DNA of 64,000 nt from Isoetes taiwanensis (taxonomy: Eukaryota > Streptophyta > Lycopodiopsida > Isoetales > Isoetaceae). The notes below the pieces were generated by a model, which was not told where the DNA came from, ran no database searches, and saw only the letters and a list, made by a program, of their open reading frames with translations. Each line of letters opens with the position of its first letter. The stretch's first letter is position 1. Below, piece after piece: positions 57,101-64,000 of this stretch. The translations under genes were made by a program, and so were the position numbers. The stretch is taken from assembly GCA_021234155.1 (NCBI GenBank), contig JAJEKV010000002.1, positions 28,632,262 through 28,696,261 of the forward strand, given 5' to 3'.

Positions 57101-59030
57101 GAAAGCGTGAACTATCAACTGAATCAGGATAATTAGAAATGCATTTTTCTGAAGTTTAGGCTTCTCCATTGTTGATTTCACTGTCTAGTAGCTTCTCCTC
57201 CTTTCTACCGGGCATAAGGGCATAACAGTCATTGAAACAATGGCATTGATGTTAATGGTTCATGCACCATCTAATACTTTGAATGCTAAGCATAGCTCAT
57301 ATTGACGCATTAAAATTATAAAAACCTCAAGACTAAAAACCGATGCCATGAACGGTTTGAATTGTCAATTGACGAGTACGGTTGCATATAGAAATAATAT
57401 TGCTCTTCATAAGGGTTTCCTACTGCTGCATTAAGCATATATTAAGATCAAAATAAATGACACTTCAATTCTTGACAATAAGCAACAATAAGCAACCCTC
57501 ATGCAGTTCTTGCTAAGATAGAAAGCTTTTGCACCATAGCTGATGCATATGGAAGCCCTTTGCAGGGCAGGACACAATGAGCACATGTTTTCTTGAGCAT
57601 GACGAATTTTTACAGGGGTAAACAGATAACAACCAAAGATGACAAGCAATGTCCTTTTACATTTCTACATAATAGTGAAGTTGGACTCCAAATTTGTTAA
57701 TCTGCTCATTTACATATGTAGCCAAATAATCCTTGATTTTGGGATCCAAATCCTCCAATTGTTCATGTTTGTTGTGATGTGAAGAGACGTTTCTTAGATT
57801 CTTCAATATTTTCATATGTTAACATGATTGCTTTGCTTATTCAATTCTATTTGAATGGATGACTTCTAATCATCTTCTATGCCTTCGATAGTATTTTTCA
57901 CTTTATCGTGGTCTGGATCAGAGCATCGTTAGCTATGCATTCATTACAGAGACATTGCGAAGTTGCTCAAACGCTTACTATTTGGGGAGATCAAATGGTG
58001 AGTGCGTGCTTGGTTGCATTCTAAGTTCAGCTTGTGTCTTCTTAAAGTGCCAGCTCTAACAATTATGGCTATGGGATGTTGAAAGGCAATGGCTATTTCA
58101 AATATTTTTGCGTTTAACAATTATGGCTATGGGATGTTGAAAGGCAATGGCTATTTCAAAAATTTTTGCGTCTGGATTAAGTGTTGGAAATGTAGCATTT
58201 TGGACTTTCTGTCTTGCTGCATTTCTCAATAAATTCAGTAAGCACTAGCATATTAAAGTGGTCTTACCTTGGTATGCTACATTCTCTGACATGCAACTCT
58301 GACATACATGCTGCACCTTTGTTAATAATCCAATTAGTGGCCCACTAAGATGGTGCATGTATAGTTATATTTCCACATTTTTTTCTAGTGCTTTTCAGGC
58401 TTTATTTAAATTATTTGTATTGCATGCATTTTAAGGTTTTCCTTCACAAACACCTATCTTTTGCAGTTGTAAAAGAAATGACTCCTAATTTCTAGTAGAA
58501 TAGAGGTTTTGGCCTACTTATAATTGATGTGAAGTGTTTAAATTTTGGCCTCAACATAGATGTGCTACTATTCACAACATGAATGCCTAAGCCAAGCAAA
58601 AAATGCATTGGACCTCTATCATTACCAGCATAAAGTACTGACAGCTGCTTAAATGTGTGCCAATATTCGCTACTGTTCTTATTCTTAGCTTAAACGTTTT
58701 GGAACGTCTAATCTTATCATTCCTCGCCATATCTCATTTTAAAAAGTTTAACAAGTATAATGTGTTTAACAAGTGTTGCCTTATGCAGGTTGCACCGATT
58801 TCTCAGGGGCTCCCTTCCTTGACTTAATTCCCAAAAAGCCCTTCGTATTTTTAAAATTCCCAAAATGCCCTTAAATTTTAAATATTTTCCCAAATAGCCC
58901 GTATATTTTATAGTTCTGAAATTCGTGTGTTCTTTCTTTCACAGGTTGCTAAACTCTTTAGCTGCATTTTGGAAGATAAAGGTAGTTCGTTGGCTACAGA
59001 GGATTTCGTTTCAAAATGTTCGGGGTTATG
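57101..59030. other. Non-coding stretch with one tandem duplication
   Basis: AT-rich. A 58-bp unit starting AACAATTATGGCTATGGG is present twice in tandem (58058-58115 and 58116-58172) with three or four changes. No genes seen. Confidence 0.55.
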
Positions 59031-59039
59031 GTTTTGAAT

Positions 59040-59250
59040 TGATTGTCAAAATATGACTTTGAACTATGATTTAAGCCACTTCACCCTCTGGCCATGGAGG
59101 GCAACCCTCCGTGTGCAACACCTTGTTAAGTGTTGTTTTTACACAAAAACAACATGTGGATTAATAGAATAGCCACGATGTGGTTTCTCAAATAAATACA
59201 CATGGTTCTAAAGAATATCCATGCGTGGTTTTTTGAAATAGTTGTCTTCT
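59040..59250 (-). repeat. Dispersed repeat (inverse of 7090-7180) next to CACTA-type subterminal motifs
   Basis: 59040-59125 is the inverted partner of 7090-7180, with GGAGGGCAACCCTCC. It is followed at 59130-59250 by ACAACATGTGG, GATGTGGTTTCTC and ATCCATGCGTGGTTTTTT, close to 54640-54710 in the same orientation. No CACTA terminus is visible. Confidence 0.55.
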
Positions 59251-60237
59251 AAAGAAAACTACGTCGAAGAACTATACTAGGAAAAACAAAAACAACATCA
59301 GCAAACAAAAGATTTTTTGTTAAAAGATTCCAAGATTAAAAAAAAAACATTATTTTAAATATCGACATGTGGCATGCTTTTTAAATAAAAAAGCATATTT
59401 TTCTTGTTTTTTCAAAGGTAGCCTTTTGGGAATCGAACCCAAACAAGTCCAATAGGCTAAGGCATAATATTATAAAATTGCAATCCACATTCTCTAACAT
59501 AAAATATTACATCAATGGTTAAGGTTTAAAACAATTCCATAAAGGTTAAGGTTCAAAGCATTCTTGTCTTAAATATTCTTTCCATTCAGTTTTCCATACC
59601 AATATTGTTTAATCAGTTAAAACAGTATGAGAAAGATCAGAAAGATGTTCGAAAATTTTTTGATAAGCTAAACAAAACCTTGAGCTCTATTTTTGGAATA
59701 AAGATTAACAAACCAGGCCGTGGCTTCTGGTGTATGCTTCCAGATTAAAAGATTAAATGCAAAATCGAAAAGGGGCCTCCCTTGTTTTTTTGTTTGAATG
59801 CTTGAGCAGTCATCTCAACTCTACAGAAAACATGAGATCAGAAAACATGAGATCTGGCAAACACTTACGGGATTCTCCTGCTCGGATCCTTCGCCATGAA
59901 TGAAGCTTGAGATTCGACATGCAAAGAAGAAATAAAGCGATTAGAATGGGTTTGAAATTATCTAATACGAGTTGCACAAGATAAGAGCTCACCAAAAGTT
60001 TCGAGCTATTACCTTAAGAATGACATCTCAATATCACACAACTCAAATCACAAAAACTTCATGATGTAGCCAAGGTATTTCTTGCTACTGCTCAAGAACA
60101 CCCTATGCCAATAAATCTATTACTGTAGTTTCAATATCTGATGTTGTATGGAGTTGGTTCATACTGATTTCAATAAGTAGCAAAGTAAGAGCCTTCCTTA
60201 TGTTGGTGATATTTCATATGGGAAGATATCTATTTAT
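59251..60237. other. Non-coding stretch, isolated B-box-like site
   Basis: Mostly AT-rich. On the minus strand at about 59425-59450 the phrase TTTGGGTTCGATTCCCAAA is a perfect T-arm with B box, but no A box or tRNA body is found around it, so no gene is called. Confidence 0.4.
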
Positions 60238-61100
60238 GGTTGTTGAGCTTAGCTCTCATGGTCATGATGTTAAGTCTAGAGTTTCTTCCTGGGATGTGAG
60301 ATCAAGTGTTCGAATTCTCATATTGTATTATATTGAGCTCATGTTGGAGGCATGAGTTCCCCTCGATTTCTTGTATGTCTATTTGGAGATGAGGTTCGCT
60401 TGGTCTCATCTAGAGGGAGGGATGGTGTTCTTAGGGCTGTGCCATTCGAGATTATTTAAGCTCTATGATAGATGTGTTTTTTCACATGGTGGGGGTATTA
60501 GTCCCTCCTTGTGTCTGATACTTAGGTACTTTCTTGGTCTCATCTAGAGGGAGGGATGGTGTTCTTAGGGTTGTGCCATTCGAGATTATTTAAGCTCTAC
60601 GATAGATGTGTTTTTTCATATGGTGGGGGTATTAGTCCCTCCTTCTGTCTCTGATACTTACTTTCTTCTTTATTTTATAGCATGATGTCCAACATTATTG
60701 GTTGTGGCATATAATTAAGGGGCATGCCCCAAGGCTAGACGGTCAAGGGTTCCTACCCTTTGTCACGTATTTCACACTTGATGGAGGTACGAGTCCCCCC
60801 ATGTTAGTGGTCGTGTTCTTATTATAGGTATGTTTTGACTCAATGATGGAGATACACTTCGACTTGATTAAGGAAGGAATGAAGGAAGGAGAGGAGAGCC
60901 ATTTATGTCCTCTTTTTTTTGGGACCCTTGTATGATATTATGTATATTCCATGATGCATGTATGACTCCCCCCATTGTGTGCTTAGCTATATCCTATTTT
61001 ATTATTGTTTATTTATCATGGTACCCGGTCTTATTGGTTGCGGTGTATAGCTAAGGGGCATGCTCTAAGGCTAGTTTGCGATGCAAGCTTGGTATAGTTA
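60238..61100 (+). repeat. Repeat cluster with 134-bp tandem duplication and SINE-like phrases
   Basis: A unit starting GGTCTCATCTAGAGGGAG occurs at 60402 and 60536 (period 134). Upstream, TTAGCTCTCATGG and AAGTGTTCGAATTCTCA (60247-60320) resemble A and B boxes. Another phrase, TAAGGGGCATGC...AAGGCTAG, is found at about 60715 and 61054. Old SINE copies are possible; no clear ends. Confidence 0.5.
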
Positions 61101-61149
61101 CGAGTGCTCTCATGTTTACAACTTGGTATGGGGATGAGGCTCCTCATGT

Positions 61150-61676
61150 TGGAGCCAAGGTCGCTCCAACATGCCAACGGGGCTCAAACATGCCACCTAC
61201 ATGACAAGATGGCTCAAACATGTCAAGGTGGCTCAAACATGCCACGTGGGCTCCAACATGCCAAGGTGGCTCAAATATGCCACCTGGACTCCAACATGCC
61301 ATGTGGGCTCCAACATGCCAGGTGGCTCAAACATGCCACCTATGCTCAAACATGCCAAGGTGGCTCCAACATGCCACACGGGCATATGTTGAAGCCTAGG
61401 TGGCATGTTTCAGCCACCTTGCCATGTTTGTGCCTAGGTGGCATGTTGGAGCCACCTTGGCATGTTGGAGCCTAGGTGGCATGTTGGAGCCACCTTGGCA
61501 TGTTGGAGCCTAGGTGGCATGTTGGAGCCTAGGTGGCATGTTTGAGCCACCTTGGCATGTTGGATCCCGCATGGCATGTTTGATCCACCTTGGCATGTTT
61601 GGGCTTAGGTGGCATGTTGGAGCTCGCATGGCATGTTTGAGTCACCTTGGCATGTTGGAGCCTAGGTGGCATGTGT
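61150..61676. repeat. 19-bp minisatellite array 3, with orientation switch
   Basis: The same family as arrays 1 and 2. Units run CTCAAACATGCCAnnTnGG up to about 61385, then switch to the reverse complement (CCTAGGTGGCATGTTGGAG) to 61676. The array is therefore a large inverted repeat of small tandem repeats. Confidence 0.9.
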
Positions 61677-62130
61677 ACGTTGGAAATACATCAAGATCGG
61701 CGAAGAATCTAATATATGAACAAGAAATAGGATTACAATGGCCCGAAGACAAGCAGAAACACGAGACAGATGCCTAGAAGGCTCAAGATTGCTGTTGAAC
61801 CAAAATGGTTCGACAAGAAGGAGGTGCCTCTTTATATATCTAGGCTAACGGTCAGGATCGCGCCACTGCATAGATGAGATCACGCCAAGTGTCACGTATG
61901 CATGTAGATTCTAGGGGATTTTAGATAATAACCTTCTGGAAATAGCCCTGCATATGAGGAAGACGTGAGGGAATGTCTTCAATAAATATTGGTAGCACAC
62001 TTGGCAAAGATGTATGATTTGCAACTAGATGGTTGCAAGTTTAAACCCTGTCATGTGCAACTACTTTTTTTGTGTGATGACCATCTTTTGTACATACGAG
62101 TATAATGCTCGTATGATACGAATATCCATT
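61677..62130. other. Non-coding stretch, no gene seen
   Basis: No coding motif. A B-box-like AAGTTTAAACCCTGTC follows GATGGTTGC at 62029, too little to call a SINE. Confidence 0.4.
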
Positions 62131-64000
62131 CACATCAACCAGGACAACCCTGCCATATAGTTTGTCGCCAACAGAATTTGAGACTTTGCGGACCTATATC
62201 GAGGAGAATCTTGTGACTGGATTTATCCGACATTCTCAGTAACCCGCAGGGGCTGCTATCTTCTTCGTTTCCAAGAAGGACGGTTCTTTGCGGTTGGTTG
62301 TGGATTATTGCGGCCTCAACAATATCACTGTGCATAATCAGTATCCTCTTCCTCTGATTCCAGAGTTACTTGAGTGATTACAAGATGCATGATACTTTAC
62401 GAAAATTGAATAATCTTATCCAGATCAGAGAAAGTGATGAAAAAAAACAGCCTTTCGAATTCGGTATGGTCATTTCGAGTATACATTCATGCCTTTCGGT
62501 CTTATCAATGCTCCAACGGTCTTTCAGCACATGGCTAACGATGTTTTTCAGGAGTTTTTGGATCACTTTGTGATCGTCTATCTGTATGATATTTTGGTTT
62601 ATTCGAAGACTTTGGCGGAGCATGAAGAACATGTTCAGAAGGCCCTTCATAAGTTGCGGGAATATGGACTTTATGCCAAGCTGGAGAAGTGCCAATTCAG
62701 GATCATGTTAAGTTTCTTGACTATCACGTCACACCTCATGGTGTTTCCATGTATCTAGAGAAGGTCACAGTTCTTGATTAGAAAACACCTTCCTCAGTTA
62801 AAGATGTACAATGCTTCTTGGGGTTTGCCAATTTTTATCACCGCTTCATCAAGAAATATTCAAAGATTGTCTTGCCTTTGACACGTCTCACCAGGAAGGA
62901 TATCCCTTTTAAGTGGACAATTGATGCAGAATCATCATTCATCACTTTGAAGCATGCCTTTACATAGCAGCACATGTTCTTGCACACCCAGATCCTTCGC
63001 GTCCCTATATTCTCGAGCCGATGCATCAGATTTTGCTCTTGGCAGCATCTTGTCGCAAGAGGGGATAATCATGAGTTGCACCCGATCGCCTGTTCCAGGC
63101 TGCTGAGATCAACTATCCTATTTACGATACAGTCTTTTTAGAAGTGGCGATGATTTCTTGAAGGTCCTCCTCATAAGGTGACTGTGTATACAGACCATCG
63201 CAACCTGAAATATTTTTAGTCTGCTCGAGTTCTTAATCATCATCAGGCTCGATGACATATACAGGTTCTATCTCGTTTTGATTTCGTTATCAAATTTTGG
63301 TCTGACACACTTCAAGGGAAACCAGATGCTCTTTCTTGTAGATCCTATTTCGAACCTAGGGGGGGAAGCCAACATTGATCAACAATCACAGGTTATTCTA
63401 GGATCTAATCATTTCCAGCTTATGGCCATCACCTTGTTCAAGAGGCCTCATGATACATCCTTGTTGGAGTCTGGCCGAGCATCTCTTCTTTTTGATCCTT
63501 TGGCGCATGATGTATTTTTATATCTTGGCTCAGCATCGTCTTCTTGGCAAATGCAGTTGGACTATGATCATTTTGAGGCTCAAGATGGACTTCTGTTTCG
63601 TGATGGACTTCTATATATTCCGGATGCTGCTCCCCAACTTCAAGTCCCGTAGTCCTGCCATGATTCTCCTCGCGCCGGCCGTTTTGGGATTGCCAAGACT
63701 TTGGAACTCATTGCGCGAGATTATTGGTGGCCAGGTCTCTACCACACTATTGAGACTTTTGTACGCTCATATGATATTTGCTATCGTACAAAAGCTCCCA
63801 AGCACCGTCCACATGGCCTGCTTCAGACTTTACGAATTCCAAACTGTCCTTGGAAGAGCATTTCAATGGATTTCATTGTCGAGCTTCTATCCTCCCAGGG
63901 CCATGACGCCATCCTTATTGTCGTTGACCACTTTTCCAATATGGTGCATTTCATTTCTTGCAGCACTTCTATTTCCAGTGAAGCCATGACTATTCTCTTG
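62131..64000 (+). pseudogene. Ty3/gypsy pol fragment (gypsy-3), fungal/moss chromovirus-like
   Basis: The plus strand has, in several frames, [100 protein letters not shown], an RNase H remnant (VYTDHRNLKYF near 63186), the integrase lead-in HRPHGLLQTLRIP, and DFIVELLSSQGHDAILIVVDHFS with the first Asp. YLDD has become YLYD, losing a catalytic Asp. The wording is closer to Tcn1/sushi-type chromoviruses than to gypsy-1 or gypsy-2. It continues beyond the window. Confidence 0.85.

Noticed and set aside
59420-59455. tRNA gene on the minus strand
   Set aside because: Only a T arm with B box is present; no D arm, anticodon arm or acceptor stem can be drawn.

Overview
This window looks like nuclear DNA of a land plant. 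The clearest host gene is an intact, nine-exon gene for the alpha subunit of the chloroplast chaperonin Cpn60 (22068-24764, minus strand). Around it lies a dense, layered set of plant-type mobile elements: CACTA, Helitron, Ty1/copia, Ty3/gypsy, L1-type LINE and SINE-like sequences. One gypsy fragment (62-64 kb) resembles the chromovirus type described from fungi and from mosses and lycophytes. That makes a non-seed plant (fern, lycophyte or bryophyte) a reasonable but unproven guess. I see no bacterial operons, rRNA or CRISPR.

Layout. 1-5183: a minus-strand Ty1/copia integrase gene is split by a 4.5-kb CACTA element (113-4626, target duplication CTA). The CACTA carries a broken chloroplast co-chaperonin Cpn20 copy and a TNP2-type transposase remnant. 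5190-12806: a tRNA-like repeat, local duplications, a retroposon 3' end and exon-like islands of an unidentified minus-strand gene. 12807-20181: a full-length but dead LINE with 15-bp target duplications, holding a SINE-like insertion. 20197-24858: host DNA with the Cpn60-alpha gene and an upstream heat-shock-like element. 25014-27679: remains of an autonomous Helitron (PIF1-type helicase) probably interrupted by a second, non-coding Helitron-like element.

27982-48028 is one 20-kb minus-strand Ty3/gypsy element with both LTRs, target duplication AGACC, a polypurine tract, gag, protease, RT/RNase H, integrase and an extra 3' ORF. A second CACTA (29537-38467, target duplication GAG) sits inside that extra ORF. 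It carries two arrays of a 19-bp minisatellite, a long palindrome and a fragment of a 4-coumarate:CoA ligase-like gene. 48151-54460: a chromodomain-bearing gypsy element (LTR, integrase, RT, protease, gag end) with a 246-bp MITE in RT; it is cut at 54461 by the left end of a third CACTA. 54461-62100: low-coding sequence with dispersed repeats and a third, inverted copy of the 19-bp array. 62120-64000: a plus-strand gypsy pol pseudogene running off the window.

No new enzymatic or defence system is evident. The noteworthy biology is the nesting, which can be read base by base from target duplications, and a CACTA population that has picked up host gene fragments and minisatellites. All calls rest on reading the sequence, without database searches.
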